Below, piece after piece: positions 1 to 8,313 of a stretch of 64,000 nucleotides of DNA. The DNA lies in the NCBI GenBank assembly GCA_029624765.1, contig JARSSO010000027.1:34921-98920 (forward strand), written 5' to 3'. Position 1 is the stretch's first letter; each line of letters opens with the position of its first letter. The DNA comes from Candidatus Contendibacter sp. Its GTDB lineage: Bacteria; Pseudomonadota; Gammaproteobacteria; Competibacterales; Competibacteraceae. The position numbers and the translations under genes are program-made. The notes under the pieces were generated by a model that ran no database searches, was not told the origin of the DNA, and saw only the letters and a program-made list of their open reading frames with translations.

Positions 1-1200
1 CAGCACGCTCGCTCCGCTGTTGGTGAAGCCGACGATATAGCGGGCGCACACCTTGTCGGCCAGATCCATGGTGGCGAAATGGACGGCATCCTCGATGCGC
101 AGGGAGGCCCTGGCCAGCAGTTCCTCCTGAGTCAGGACGTTCTTCTCCATCAAGGTCTTAAAAATATCGCTGGCCTCGACGCTCAGGGCGATGGCCTTCA
201 TCATCCGCACCGCCTCGACCGGATACTGACCGGCGGCGGTTTCCGCCGACAGCATCACCGCGTCGGTCCCGTCCAGAATGGCGTTAGCGACATCGTTGGC
301 CTCGGCGCGGGTTGGCCGGGGATTGTTGATCATCGATTCCAACATCTGGGTGGCGGTGATCACCGGCTTGCCGGCGATGTTGCACTGGCGGATGATGCTT
401 TTCTGCATCAACGGCACGTCCTGCGGCGAGGTTTCCACCCCCAGATCGCCGCGCGCCACCATGATCGCGTCGGCCACGGCGATGATCTCCTCAATATGTT
501 GGTACGCTTCCGGCTTTTCGATCTTGGCGATGATCGGAATTTTGCGGCCGTAGGTAGTCAGCATGACATCGATCAACTCCTTGACGTCGTCAGCGTCTCG
601 CACGAACGACAGCGCCACGTAATCCAGCCAGTGGTCGTAGGCGAACTGCAAATCGGCGCGGTCCTTGTCGGTGATGGCCGAAATCCTGAGCTTGACGTTG
701 GGCAGGTTGACGCCCTTGCGCGGTTTCAGCCGGCCGCCGTTGACCACCTGGGTGAAAATCTCGCGTCCCTCGATGCGTTCGACGGTCAGTTCAAACAACC
801 CGTCGTCGATCAACACCCGGTCACCCGGCTTCACCTCCTCGTGCAAGTCGCGATGGTCGATGGACACTTTTTTGAGGCCATCATGGATTCCCCCCACCAA
901 ATCGTCGGTGGTCAGCACCAGGGTTTCGCCGGCCGCCACGTCCAGGGATTCACCCTCCAGTTGGCCGAGCCGAATCTTCGGACCCTGCAAGTCCTGAAAG
1001 ATGGCGATGTAGCGATTCAGCTTCTGCGCCGCTTCCCGCACCAGCCGCACCGACAACGCATGATCGTCGTGATTGCCGTGCGAAAAGTTCAGCCGGATCA
1101 CGTCGGCCCCTTCCCTCAGCAGTTTTTCCACCGTGTCCGGATTGCGGGAATTCGGCCCCAATGTCGCCACAATCTTGGTGAACTTCACGTTTTTCGCCAT
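1..1200 (-). CDS. pyk: pyruvate kinase, 3' end cut by window edge
   Basis: Transfers phosphate from phosphoenolpyruvate to ADP in the last step of glycolysis, in the cytoplasm. Reading the minus strand from the ATG at 1200 gives 400 uninterrupted codons. The N-terminus MAKNVKFTKIVATLGP is typical of the family, followed by VIRLNFSHG (catalytic Arg), the metal/Mg site region MVARGDLGVE and ITATQMLESM. The frame is still open at base 1, so the C-terminal allosteric domain lies mostly outside the window (the family is about 470-490 residues). It is divergent from the GH57 gene, with a 200-bp shared upstream region. Family assignment is secure; which isozyme it is cannot be told. Confidence 0.96.
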   Translation of the reverse strand, partial: MAKNVKFTKIVATLGPNSRNPDTVEKLLREGADVIRLNFSHGNHDDHALSVRLVREAAQKLNRYIAIFQDLQGPKIRLGQLEGESLDVAAGETLVLTTDDLVGGIHDGLKKVSIDHRDLHEEVKPGDRVLIDDGLFELTVERIEGREIFTQVVNGGRLKPRKGVNLPNVKLRISAITDKDRADLQFAYDHWLDYVALSFVRDADDVKELIDVMLTTYGRKIPIIAKIEKPEAYQHIEEIIAVADAIMVARGDLGVETSPQDVPLMQKSIIRQCNIAGKPVITATQMLESMINNPRPTRAEANDVANAILDGTDAVMLSAETAAGQYPVEAVRMMKAIALSVEASDIFKTLMEKNVLTQEELLARASLRIEDAVHFATMDLADKVCARYIVGFTNSGASVL

Positions 1201-1400
1201 GTTCGGTGTCGCCCCCTAGCCGGAACGGTTCTTAAAATCAAACGGTTATCTTCCTATTCCCCAAGATAGAGTGTAAAGGATGCGACCGCCGTCCTCAAAG
1301 TGGTTCGCGCCAGGAACCAGGCTGATCCAAAGTTCGGGCGGCAATTCGCGCCTGCTTGATTAAACTGATGCGTGCAAGACAAACCAACGCGAGGTTTTCA

Positions 1401-3530
1401 ATGGCTGACGTTTTCACCCGTATTTTGCGAATTGACCTGCCCGACGCGCTGCAATGCGACGAATCCGGCAAGAATCCGCCCTTTACGATCCGCTTCGTCA
1501 CCGACGGAACGGTGCCATTTCCCCAAGTAATCCTGCACGCGCCGGACGGACCGTGCCTGATCAAGGGCGACGCGATCCAGGCCAGCGCCGGCGGCGGCGG
1601 CGAATACACCTACACCGCCAGCGTTCCGGCCGGGCTGCTGTGGCCCAACACCATCAACGTGCAGGTGGAGGGCTGCCGCAAGGCCGATATTCGGCAATCC
1701 GGCGGCGGCGACTGGATCAAGGAATTCCGTCCGTTGCGGATCGCGCCGAACGCCAAGCTCAAGCCGGTCATCCGGGTCGCGACCGGGCCGGGCGATGCAC
1801 CGGTCAAGCTGTATTTCGGCATCCACAAGCACATGCACCAGCCCTACTACAACGCCACCGACCAGCTGTACTGGGACGGCGAGAAGGATTCGATCTTCGG
1901 GGCGCGCGGCGGTCCCTACACCCATTTCATCCCGACCGCCGTGCGCCAGTACGCCAGCGGTGGCCTGCCCCACGCCGGGTTGTCGACGAGTTGGAGCGGC
2001 TCGCTGATCGAGCAACTGGACCGCTGCGCCGCCGACGGGCTGTGCGGCGGGCGCTTCGGCGGCTGGAACCACGAACTGCGCGCCGTCGCCCAGGAAAAGA
2101 CGGTTCTAGGCCATCCCCGTGTCGATTTCGTGGCCTTCGGCTTCTTCCATCCGCTGATGGCGCTGACCCCGGCCCGCAACATCGTCAAGCAGGTGGAATG
2201 GCATCGCGGCATCATCCGCGCCGCCTTCGGCGTCGAGGCGTCCAGCGTGATGTTTCCACCGGAGACCGCTTTCCACGTCCGCATGATTCCGGCGCTGAAC
2301 CAGGCCAGGGTCAAGGCGGTGATCTACGATTCCATCCACCGTTTTCGGGCGTGCAAGGATTATCCCTACGCCGGCATCAACGAGGGGATGCTGCCGCCCA
2401 ATCCCGCCGAGCAGGTCAACCCGCCGGTCAACGACTGGCTGCAACTGCGCAACATCTGGGCGGGGTCCAGGATTTCGCCGAGCCTGCTGCGGCCGGAGTA
2501 CGTCCAATACGAAGACCCGGACGGGAAAATTCACCAGATCATCGCGGTGCCGGCGGAGCGCTACATCGGCAACGAGGATGCGCGGGGCGGGTTCGGCGCG
2601 CTGCAATACCCCGACGTGCTGGGGCAGGTCTACAACCAGATTGTCGATACCGGCACTTTCGATCCGAAGCATCCGCCATTCTTCCTGCTGCACTCCGACG
2701 GCGACAATCACGGCGGCGGCGCGGATAGCTACTACAACCACAACACCGGGCAATTGGTGCAGTGGTTGCAGGGCGATCCGCGCTTCGAGCTGACCACGGT
2801 TCACGATTATCTGGACCGTTTTCCGCCCGATCCCGCCCAAGCCGCGCACATCGAGCCCGGCTCCTGGAGCGGCGCGGACAACGGCGATCCGCAGTTCATG
2901 AAGTGGTTCAGCCGTTACGACCAGCCCTACTCGCCCGACCTGAATTCCTGGGCGGTGCTGACGGCGTTCCAGAACATGGTCCACGCGCTGGAGGACGCCC
3001 TGCCCGGCAAGCCGTGGCTGGACGACATCAGCCGGCTGATGCTGACCGCCGAGACCAGTTGCTACTGGTACTGGACCGGCCAGCACATCTGGGACCAGCA
3101 GGTGACCAATGCCGCCAACGCCGGTTACGGGATGGTCAAAAGCGAGGTGGACGCGCTGTTGTCCGCCGGCAAGGACCGCACCGGCCCGACCATTTTCGCG
3201 CCGTGGGTCACGCCGGAAAATCCGGGCGGCAAACGCTGGGGGCAGGGCTGCCTGCTCGACGCGCCGCGCGAGGGCACGGTGCATACCTTCGTCCACGACA
3301 TCGCCGGCCTGAAACGGGTGACGCTGGTACTACGCGCCGCCACGGGTGAAACTCGCCTGGCGATGACCGACAACGGCCCGTATCCGTCGCAGACCGGCGC
3401 GGCCATCGTCGCGCATTACTACACCGCCAAGCTGCCGGTCGGCGCCGGCGACGTGCGCTATTACATCGAGGCCGAGGACGGCAAGGGCAACGTCTCGCGC
3501 GGGGCGCTGGAGCGGGTGTATTTGGCGTAA
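1401..3530 (+). CDS. glycoside hydrolase family 57 protein (alpha-amylase-like)
   Basis: A 709-residue protein of the GH57 type, a family of retaining enzymes acting on alpha-glucans such as amylose, amylopectin and glycogen. The first conserved region is IHKHMHQPYY near residue 142; FPPETAF near 285 matches the nucleophile region, and LLHSDGDNHGG near 430 carries the acid/base Asp. About 120 residues of beta-rich sequence precede the catalytic domain, and a beta-sandwich-like tail follows it (from about 590). No signal peptide is seen, so it should be cytoplasmic. I chose the ATG at 1401 because GAGG stands 6 bases before it; an in-frame ATG at 1356 has no such site. Divergence from pyk fits a role in glycogen or maltodextrin use. 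The exact substrate is not predictable. Confidence 0.88.
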   Translation: MADVFTRILRIDLPDALQCDESGKNPPFTIRFVTDGTVPFPQVILHAPDGPCLIKGDAIQASAGGGGEYTYTASVPAGLLWPNTINVQVEGCRKADIRQSGGGDWIKEFRPLRIAPNAKLKPVIRVATGPGDAPVKLYFGIHKHMHQPYYNATDQLYWDGEKDSIFGARGGPYTHFIPTAVRQYASGGLPHAGLSTSWSGSLIEQLDRCAADGLCGGRFGGWNHELRAVAQEKTVLGHPRVDFVAFGFFHPLMALTPARNIVKQVEWHRGIIRAAFGVEASSVMFPPETAFHVRMIPALNQARVKAVIYDSIHRFRACKDYPYAGINEGMLPPNPAEQVNPPVNDWLQLRNIWAGSRISPSLLRPEYVQYEDPDGKIHQIIAVPAERYIGNEDARGGFGALQYPDVLGQVYNQIVDTGTFDPKHPPFFLLHSDGDNHGGGADSYYNHNTGQLVQWLQGDPRFELTTVHDYLDRFPPDPAQAAHIEPGSWSGADNGDPQFMKWFSRYDQPYSPDLNSWAVLTAFQNMVHALEDALPGKPWLDDISRLMLTAETSCYWYWTGQHIWDQQVTNAANAGYGMVKSEVDALLSAGKDRTGPTIFAPWVTPENPGGKRWGQGCLLDAPREGTVHTFVHDIAGLKRVTLVLRAATGETRLAMTDNGPYPSQTGAAIVAHYYTAKLPVGAGDVRYYIEAEDGKGNVSRGALERVYLA

Positions 3531-3544
3531 ACCTTAATATGGTC

Positions 3545-3568
3545 GGAATCCGGGGAGACCCGGATTCC
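3545..3568 (+). terminator. hairpin after GH57 gene
   Basis: A perfect 10-bp stem, GGAATCCGGG / CCCGGATTCC, closes a GAGA tetraloop 15 bp after the stop codon. No T-run follows, so it is not a textbook intrinsic terminator. It may protect the 3' end or serve both convergent genes (the next gene is on the minus strand). Confidence 0.45.
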
Positions 3569-3606
3569 ACAGCAGTAGTCCTGTAGTAAAGTTGATCGAC
3601 GGGCTC

Positions 3607-4299
3607 TCATTTCTCGATCCAGACGCGCGCGACGAAGAAAGCGCCCTGAACCTCGGATACGCTCAGCGTCCGCCGGTTGGGATTGTCTGGCCAGGGATCG
3701 CGCACCGTCAACTCGCTCAGCGCAACGTGGCCGTCGCGAAGTCTTGAGTATCTGACGGCGGTCAGAACAGTCGCATGCCCCAACGCGCCGACGATGAGCG
3801 GGTTGCCCCGGTCGAGCTCGGCGACGATGCGCCTGGCCCCGTCGTTGAAGAACATGGCCGTCGTCATATCGACCGCCGCTTCGGCAGCGCTCTCCAGCCG
3901 CGGCTTGCTAGTGCGTACACTGAGGGCAGCATCTGGAAGCTGCTCGGCGCTGGCGCGGAAACGGAAGCCGTATTGATCGATCCAGTCGCCCCTGACGGCT
4001 TGGATGATCTGGGCCGTGTTTGCCGGTGCGCACACCTCCTTTCCAAAAATTTTCCGGACTGCCGCCTCCTGGGCCATCTCGCGACCCTGCAAGGAGAACA
4101 CCGCCTGGATGCACGCCGCCCAGCACCATTGCGGACAGCGTTGCCGAACGGTCGGTACGTTGCCGATCACGAGGCCGGTCTCACACACCGGCGCTCCCTG
4201 AGCATCAGCGCTCGTGCAGCGCGTCGCGGCGGACGCCTGTCCCGGGAGCACTGCTGCGAGAGCAGGAAGAGCCCACAGGATCTGTCTGCGTGTCATCAT
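3607..4299 (-). CDS. exported papain-like (C39-type) cysteine protease
   Basis: About 230 residues. The N-terminus MMTRRQILWALPALAAVLPG has a twin-arginine-like TRRQIL motif and a hydrophobic core ending in QASA, so export, possibly by Tat, is likely. The mature part has CPQWCWAAC, the usual nucleophile segment of bacterial papain-like/C39-like domains, then GALGHATVL (catalytic His) and VRDPWPDN (third catalytic residue). A GTG lies at 4308, but the ATG at 4299 sits 8 bases after GGAG and is preferred. It lies 25 bp downstream of the NADAR gene and probably shares its transcript. The substrate is unknown; a secreted effector or envelope protease are both possible. Confidence 0.75.
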   Translation of the reverse strand: MMTRRQILWALPALAAVLPGQASAATRCTSADAQGAPVCETGLVIGNVPTVRQRCPQWCWAACIQAVFSLQGREMAQEAAVRKIFGKEVCAPANTAQIIQAVRGDWIDQYGFRFRASAEQLPDAALSVRTSKPRLESAAEAAVDMTTAMFFNDGARRIVAELDRGNPLIVGALGHATVLTAVRYSRLRDGHVALSELTVRDPWPDNPNRRTLSVSEVQGAFFVARVWIEK

Positions 4300-4324
4300 T
4301 ATGAACACTCCGATTGCGATTGGT

Positions 4325-4975
4325 CTATGCGCTCGCGGGCTCGGAAGCGCGCTCCCTGAGCCTGCGGCGGATGCGCATCCAAATCTGCGCCATGATCACG
4401 CCGGGAATCGACCGGCTGTCGCGCCTGACGATGTGCACGAGCGGGCGCTCTCCTGTGGTGAGCAGCGCCGAGCGGGCCTCGGCGTTCTGCATGAACTTCG
4501 CCCGGCATGCCCGCTCCATCAGTTGCCAGTGGTCATAGGTTCCGACGGTGATCTCCGCGCCCCCGTAGGCGATGATCCTGCCGTATCCTTGACGGCTTCC
4601 CTCGGAGCGCGCGCGCGGGCCTTCGCAGTCGGCAATCCGCAGCCGATCCGCATCGAGCGGGTACTTCAGCCCTTGCCAGAACGACTCCACGGATCGATAG
4701 CGGCGACCGTCGAGCTCGAAGGGCGTGCTCGCCAGATTGCTGATCGTGCGCGCGACCGGATCGGCGCTGTTGCTGACCACGTTGATGGGCTCGCGACAGG
4801 CCTCGATCCGCTCGCCGAGGTCGTGCAACTCCAGCGGCTGCCACTCGGACTCCTGGTCCGGGCGGGCCAGCAGCACGTGGCCAACGTGCGCCGCCTTCCA
4901 GCGGGCAAGATGGGTGGCCTCGTCCTCCGTCTGCGGGATCAAGACAATGAGCGCGTCTTTCAAGATGACTTTCAT
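4325..4975 (-). CDS. NADAR (YbiA/DUF1768) domain protein
   Basis: 216 residues. The NADAR fold is visible from about residue 83: INVVSNSADP, FELDGRRYRSVESFWQGLKY (conserved Glu and Trp region), then MERACRAKFMQNAEARSALLTTG and a C-terminal basic tail. Known NADAR proteins act on riboflavin intermediates as N-glycosidases or remove ADP-ribose from nucleic acid or protein; which applies here is not visible. The first 80 residues are a less familiar N-terminal extension. GAGG stands 5 bases before the ATG, and this ATG overlaps the stop of the upstream NADAR fragment (ATGA), implying translational coupling. The cysteine protease gene follows by 25 bp. Confidence 0.8.
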   Translation of the reverse strand: MKVILKDALIVLIPQTEDEATHLARWKAAHVGHVLLARPDQESEWQPLELHDLGERIEACREPINVVSNSADPVARTISNLASTPFELDGRRYRSVESFWQGLKYPLDADRLRIADCEGPRARSEGSRQGYGRIIAYGGAEITVGTYDHWQLMERACRAKFMQNAEARSALLTTGERPLVHIVRRDSRSIPGVIMAQIWMRIRRRLRERASEPASA

Positions 4976-5271
4976 GCATACCTCGAAGCCGGATTGGGTA
5001 CGCAGTTACCTCTCAATTGCTCGCGAACCTCCATCAGCACGCGGCCGGCTCAGTCGTGGCCGAATTCATCGGGCCCGATGCTCCAGAACGGCTCATGCGG
5101 ATTGTCCTCGATCAGCTCCGCATTGCCGGTCGCCAGCAGCAGGGTCGCCAAGTCCGCATTCTGCGCGTACTTCGCCGCATCGGCACGCCGCATGATGTCG
5201 AACTTGACCTCATGCCAGTCGCCCCGCGGCAAGGCGCCGTTCTTCTTGAACCACGAGCCACACGAATAGCG
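4972..5271 (-). pseudogene. C-terminal NADAR fragment with in-frame TGA
   Basis: The minus strand from about 5271 encodes YSCGSWFKKNGALPRGDWHE, then KFDIMRRADAAKYAQNADLA and the typical EPFWSIGPDEFGHD end-region of YbiA-like proteins. A TGA at 5052-5050 sits exactly where the family has Trp, and the frame then continues as AGRVLMEVREQLRGN to a second stop at 4974-4972. Only the last third of the domain is present; the N-terminal two thirds and any credible start are missing. This looks like a decayed paralogue next to an intact one. The second stop overlaps the start of the intact NADAR gene. Confidence 0.7.
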
Positions 5272-5387
5272 CCGCGGTGCCTGCGGCGCTCGGTGTGTGC
5301 TCGATCATGGGAAAGGTCTCCCGTGGCGCGCAGCGGCCCCCAAGGACGCCAAAAAGGCGATGCGAGTCGGCACCGCGACCATGGCAT

Positions 5388-5804
5388 TCAGCTCCTCCGC
5401 ATTTTCTCCTCGATCCAGCCGGCCAGCCCCAGAAACCCGCCGAGCGCTAAGATGCCTAAGGCTTTGAAGCGCGCCGCAGCCTCAAGGGCCGGGAGACCGA
5501 GGGATAGCAGCGGGATCAGCGCAAGAGGCAATCCAATGATCAGTGCGAGGCCTTGCGCGATGCGGTCGGGACTGCCGTCTTCACGAACCAGCCGGTCCCA
5601 GAACAGCATACCGAAGAAGGCTGTGCCGACAGGGAAGCCGAGCGCACCCGTGGCAGCGCCGACCGCCTCTCCAAGCCTGGCGCCGCTGGCGCCCACGAGC
5701 CAACCCAACACCCCGAAGGTGACCGTGAAGTAGACCGCCGCAGCGATCACGGTTCCAGCGATGCATACGACAAGCATGAATACGGTGGTGACGATATTTT
5801 TCAT
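5388..5804 (-). CDS. small integral membrane protein, unknown function
   Basis: 138 residues, mostly hydrophobic. Probable membrane segments lie at about 4-27, 30-65 (Gly/Ala-rich), 82-102 and 112-131, with a short charged loop WDRLVREDGSPDRIA in the middle and a basic end EEKMRRS. The ATG at 5804 follows AGGGG by 7 bases. I recognise no family. It heads the minus-strand run that continues into the NADAR fragment, the NADAR gene and the cysteine protease, but a gap of about 115 bp separates it from the fragment, so operon membership is uncertain. Confidence 0.6.
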   Translation of the reverse strand: MKNIVTTVFMLVVCIAGTVIAAAVYFTVTFGVLGWLVGASGARLGEAVGAATGALGFPVGTAFFGMLFWDRLVREDGSPDRIAQGLALIIGLPLALIPLLSLGLPALEAAARFKALGILALGGFLGLAGWIEEKMRRS

Positions 5805-5840
5805 GGCTATGCCCCTGCCACTTTTCTCCTAGCCCATCGA

Positions 5841-5872
5841 GGTGATAGGAGGTGATAGGAGAGATGATAGGA
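5841..5872. repeat. short tandem repeat
   Basis: Two exact copies of the 10-mer GGTGATAGGA (5841-5850, 5851-5860) are followed by a degenerate third copy, GAGATGATAGGA. It lies just upstream of the small membrane protein gene. Three spaced GATAGGA units could be a regulator site or slippage product. Confidence 0.5.
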
Positions 5873-5962
5873 AATCGCTTTTTCAAGGTTTTTTGGATAG
5901 CAGAGGTTATTAATGCTGTCAAGGCCATTTTTGTACCGATGTCATGGGAGTTGAAGACAAGA

Positions 5963-5989
5963 AGCACCACGGTGCTGCACCGTGGTGCT
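5963..5989. repeat. perfect 12-bp-stem inverted repeat
   Basis: AGCACCACGGTG and CACCGTGGTGCT form a perfect 12-bp stem around a CTG loop. There is no T-run on either side. It lies in the 566-bp gene-free stretch 5805-6370, which otherwise holds the tandem repeat at 5841 and the MITE-like element at 6044. It may be an operator, an RNA hairpin or part of a mobile remnant. Confidence 0.55.
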
Positions 5990-6043
5990 CGCCACGATGG
6001 GGAGCTCGGTGCAAATTCAGCAATTCCCGGTCTCTTTGATTTA

Positions 6044-6195
6044 GGTTCTTCGAGAGTTCTTGTAGAGTCAGCTAGGCCGGGCTAAAACACCACTCCAAAT
6101 TTATTGATTTAAAAATAGTAATGCCGACCTTCAGCCAGATTGACAGGCTGAACCCCGTCTAGAGGGGCCAATTCCACAAGAACCCTCGAAGAACC
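6044..6195. mobile_element. MITE-like element with 22-bp terminal inverted repeats
   Basis: The left end GGTTCTTCGAGAGTTCTTGTAG (6044-6065) is mirrored by CCACAAGAACCCTCGAAGAACC (6174-6195), with 20 of 22 positions complementary. The 152-bp unit codes for nothing and is AT-richer than the flanks. Inside is a 7-bp hairpin TTCAGCC / GGCTGAA and a CCCC...GGGG pair. I see no clear target-site duplication. The structure fits a non-autonomous transposon derivative or a decayed insertion sequence; its parent family is not identified. Confidence 0.5.
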
Positions 6196-6370
6196 GATAT
6201 GGCTCTTAGGAAGTGACGATGGTCGTTCGAGTTAAAGCTTGCAGCCGCCATTCATCGGTGCCAGCCTATCCCTCACCGGTAACAGCACATTTCACATTCG
6301 CGCCTCCGGCACGACGGCGGCAGCAACTCAACTCCAAATACCGCGCGCTATCCACCCAGAGGAAACCGCC

Positions 6371-7210
6371 ATGGCGACAGATTACTACCTGGACAACATC
6401 GACCTGAAAAACGGCGCGAAACCGCTCACGGCGGTCTGCGTTCCCAACGGCTTCAAAGCCGGCGAGAAGGCCAACATCATCCTCTTCCTGCACGGCACCG
6501 GCCAAACTTCGATTCGGGACTACTTCCAGCAACCCGATCACGATTTACGGACCAGTTTGGACAGTCCAAGTCCCGTCAAACAGGTCATTTTGATCGCCCC
6601 CACCCTCTCGCAGAGCGCGCAGGGTGGCATTCTGGGTGGAGACGAAGCGGATACCATCCCCTCCAACGCCCTGCAATGGTACTTGCCCCTGGTCTCGAAG
6701 GAATTGCAAAAGCAAAAACCCAACCCGCCGATTCCCGAATTCGATGATCCGAGCAAGGTCGACAAGATCGTTCTGGCGGCGCATTCCGGCGGCGGCAAGG
6801 TCATGCTCGCCCTGGCAAGAACCCGGGGAGCGGACAAATATGCTGACAAAATCGTGGAGTGCTGGGGGTTTGATTGCCTCTACGGTCAAGCCCACGGGGC
6901 GCTATCGACGCCGACACCCGCGCCGGACCCCAAAGCGCCCCAACCGCAATGGACCGCGTGGGAGAGCAAGCACAACGCACACCGGGAAATGCTCTGGGCC
7001 AACTGGTTGCGCGACAGCGGAGTCGTGTTTCACCTCTACTGCGCGTCGGGTCCCCGGGGAGGCGGCACCGCGACGCGCTCCACCAACCTCGACAAACTGG
7101 CGAAGCGGCGGAATTTGACCAAGGCTCATGTCGTCTTCGACGCCTCGGCCACGCACGACGGGATCATCAAACCCCGCTTCGAGGAGCGGCTGCAAGCTCT
7201 AAATTTGTAA
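6371..7210 (+). CDS. alpha/beta-hydrolase fold protein, possible lipase-like effector
   Basis: 279 residues with alpha/beta-hydrolase marks: IILFLHGTG near residue 41 (oxyanion hole), AAHSGGGKVM near 142 (nucleophile elbow) and a late ATHDG (likely catalytic His). No signal peptide. The ATG at 6371 follows GAGG by 8 bases; longer in-frame starts have no such site. It lies 80 bp upstream of the Tae4-like amidase gene on the same strand. Lipases and amidases are both common type VI cargo, so a delivered effector is possible, but no VgrG, PAAR or Hcp gene is nearby. A housekeeping esterase is the alternative. Confidence 0.62.
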   Translation: MATDYYLDNIDLKNGAKPLTAVCVPNGFKAGEKANIILFLHGTGQTSIRDYFQQPDHDLRTSLDSPSPVKQVILIAPTLSQSAQGGILGGDEADTIPSNALQWYLPLVSKELQKQKPNPPIPEFDDPSKVDKIVLAAHSGGGKVMLALARTRGADKYADKIVECWGFDCLYGQAHGALSTPTPAPDPKAPQPQWTAWESKHNAHREMLWANWLRDSGVVFHLYCASGPRGGGTATRSTNLDKLAKRRNLTKAHVVFDASATHDGIIKPRFEERLQALNL

Positions 7211-7290
7211 TTTTATCGACACGAAATCAGGCCCTACTGTGTTGGCCCGAACCTTGCTAATATCACGCTCACACTCAAAAGGAGGAATCC

Positions 7291-7707
7291 ATGGCCAAGC
7301 GCACTCTGCCCAATTTTCTTTCACTTTGGTCGAGCTATCCCACCGAACAACATCCCTGCAATCAAGGCTGGGAAAATCAATGCGCGATTCGCATGAGCGT
7401 CTGCCTCATCGGCGCCGGCTTCGATCTGACCAAGTACACCGAGCCCAAATGCAAGCACGGCCACGCGCGTGGCGCCGAGTCACTGGCCAATTATCTGTGG
7501 AACCAAGTGGGCCGTCCCAAAATTTCCAAAACGGCGGACGAAACTCGCGCCACGGTCGGCGGCAAGACCGGCCTGCTCTTTTTCAAAGACATCACCGGTT
7601 TTCGCGGCGGCCGCGGCGATCACTTCGATCTTTGGAACAATGGCCAAACCAAAACCGGCGAATACATCGATTTCTGCAAGCAAACCTGGTTTTGGGAGGT
7701 CAGTTAG
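7291..7707 (+). CDS. tae4: type VI secretion amidase effector, Tae4 family
   Basis: 138 residues, the usual Tae4 length. These NlpC/P60-fold DL-endopeptidases cut peptide stems of peptidoglycan (gamma-D-Glu to meso-DAP) in the periplasm of rival cells. The N-terminus has FLSLWSSYP, then the nucleophile segment NQCAIRMS (Cys31), the Tae4 signature CKHGHARGAESLANYLW, and GDHFDLWN carrying the catalytic His111 and Asp113. It has no signal peptide, as expected for a cargo protein. AAGGAGG sits 5 bases before the ATG. The stop is followed by one base before the next gene, so effector and immunity are cotranslated. No core type VI genes are in the window, so it is an orphan cassette. Confidence 0.87.
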   Translation: MAKRTLPNFLSLWSSYPTEQHPCNQGWENQCAIRMSVCLIGAGFDLTKYTEPKCKHGHARGAESLANYLWNQVGRPKISKTADETRATVGGKTGLLFFKDITGFRGGRGDHFDLWNNGQTKTGEYIDFCKQTWFWEVS

Positions 7708-7708
7708 G

Positions 7709-8218
7709 ATGATCGAGAAACGGCGCCTGCTGTTTTCCCTGGCAATTCTTGCCTGCAACCCCGGTCACGCTGGAAAAGAATTTCCCGAAGGGCGGCCGAT
7801 ATCTCCACCACCTTCGACTCAATCAAGCGCGCAAACCGCCGATGTCGGTAACTTCAAGCTGAGCCTGGCCGGCTGTCGCTTGACTTACGAAGGCGCCGGA
7901 AAAACCGGGGCGGTCGATTTCGATTTTCCGGCTCCCTGCCAGTTCAGCCGAAACGCGGCGGGCGCCGTGCGGGTGGTGCGTACCGGCAACAACCAAACTC
8001 TGCTGGTCGAAAGCTCGCGCCCGGCCGACCCGTCCACTCGCTTGACCGCCAGTGATTGCGCCACCTTCATTCGAGGCGTCACCGTGACCCCCAAAGATAT
8101 TCGCCTATCGGCGCAAACCCAAAAAGTCGCGCGCTGCTTGCCGGCGGAGTGGGACGAAAAGATGTTTCATATCTTCGCCGCAAACACCCAGCCCGCCGAC
8201 GTCCCATCCAAAAAATAA
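7709..8218 (+). CDS. probable periplasmic immunity protein for the Tae4 effector
   Basis: 169 residues. The N-terminus MIEKRRLLFSLAILAC is a signal sequence; ILAC resembles a lipobox, so it may be a lipoprotein with Cys16 as the anchor. A Pro/Ser-rich spacer follows, then a compact domain with four cysteines that could form disulfides. It starts one base after the amidase stop, with GGAGGT 10 bases upstream inside the effector gene. Position and export strongly suggest it guards the cell against its own amidase. The sequence does not obviously match the classical Tai4 family, so it may be a distinct immunity type. Confidence 0.6.
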   Translation: MIEKRRLLFSLAILACNPGHAGKEFPEGRPISPPPSTQSSAQTADVGNFKLSLAGCRLTYEGAGKTGAVDFDFPAPCQFSRNAAGAVRVVRTGNNQTLLVESSRPADPSTRLTASDCATFIRGVTVTPKDIRLSAQTQKVARCLPAEWDEKMFHIFAANTQPADVPSKK

Positions 8219-8313
8219 CGCCGAAAAAGCTCGCCCGACGAAACCGCCGACGTCATTCGGTTGGGGTGGCGGTGCGAGCGCATCGGCAAAGGCAAGCCTT
8301 TCGCGACCGAAGC

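Noticed and set aside
5852..6085. 77-codon plus-strand frame in the gene-free stretch
   Set aside because: No ribosome site, crosses the hairpin and the end of the MITE-like element, no motif.
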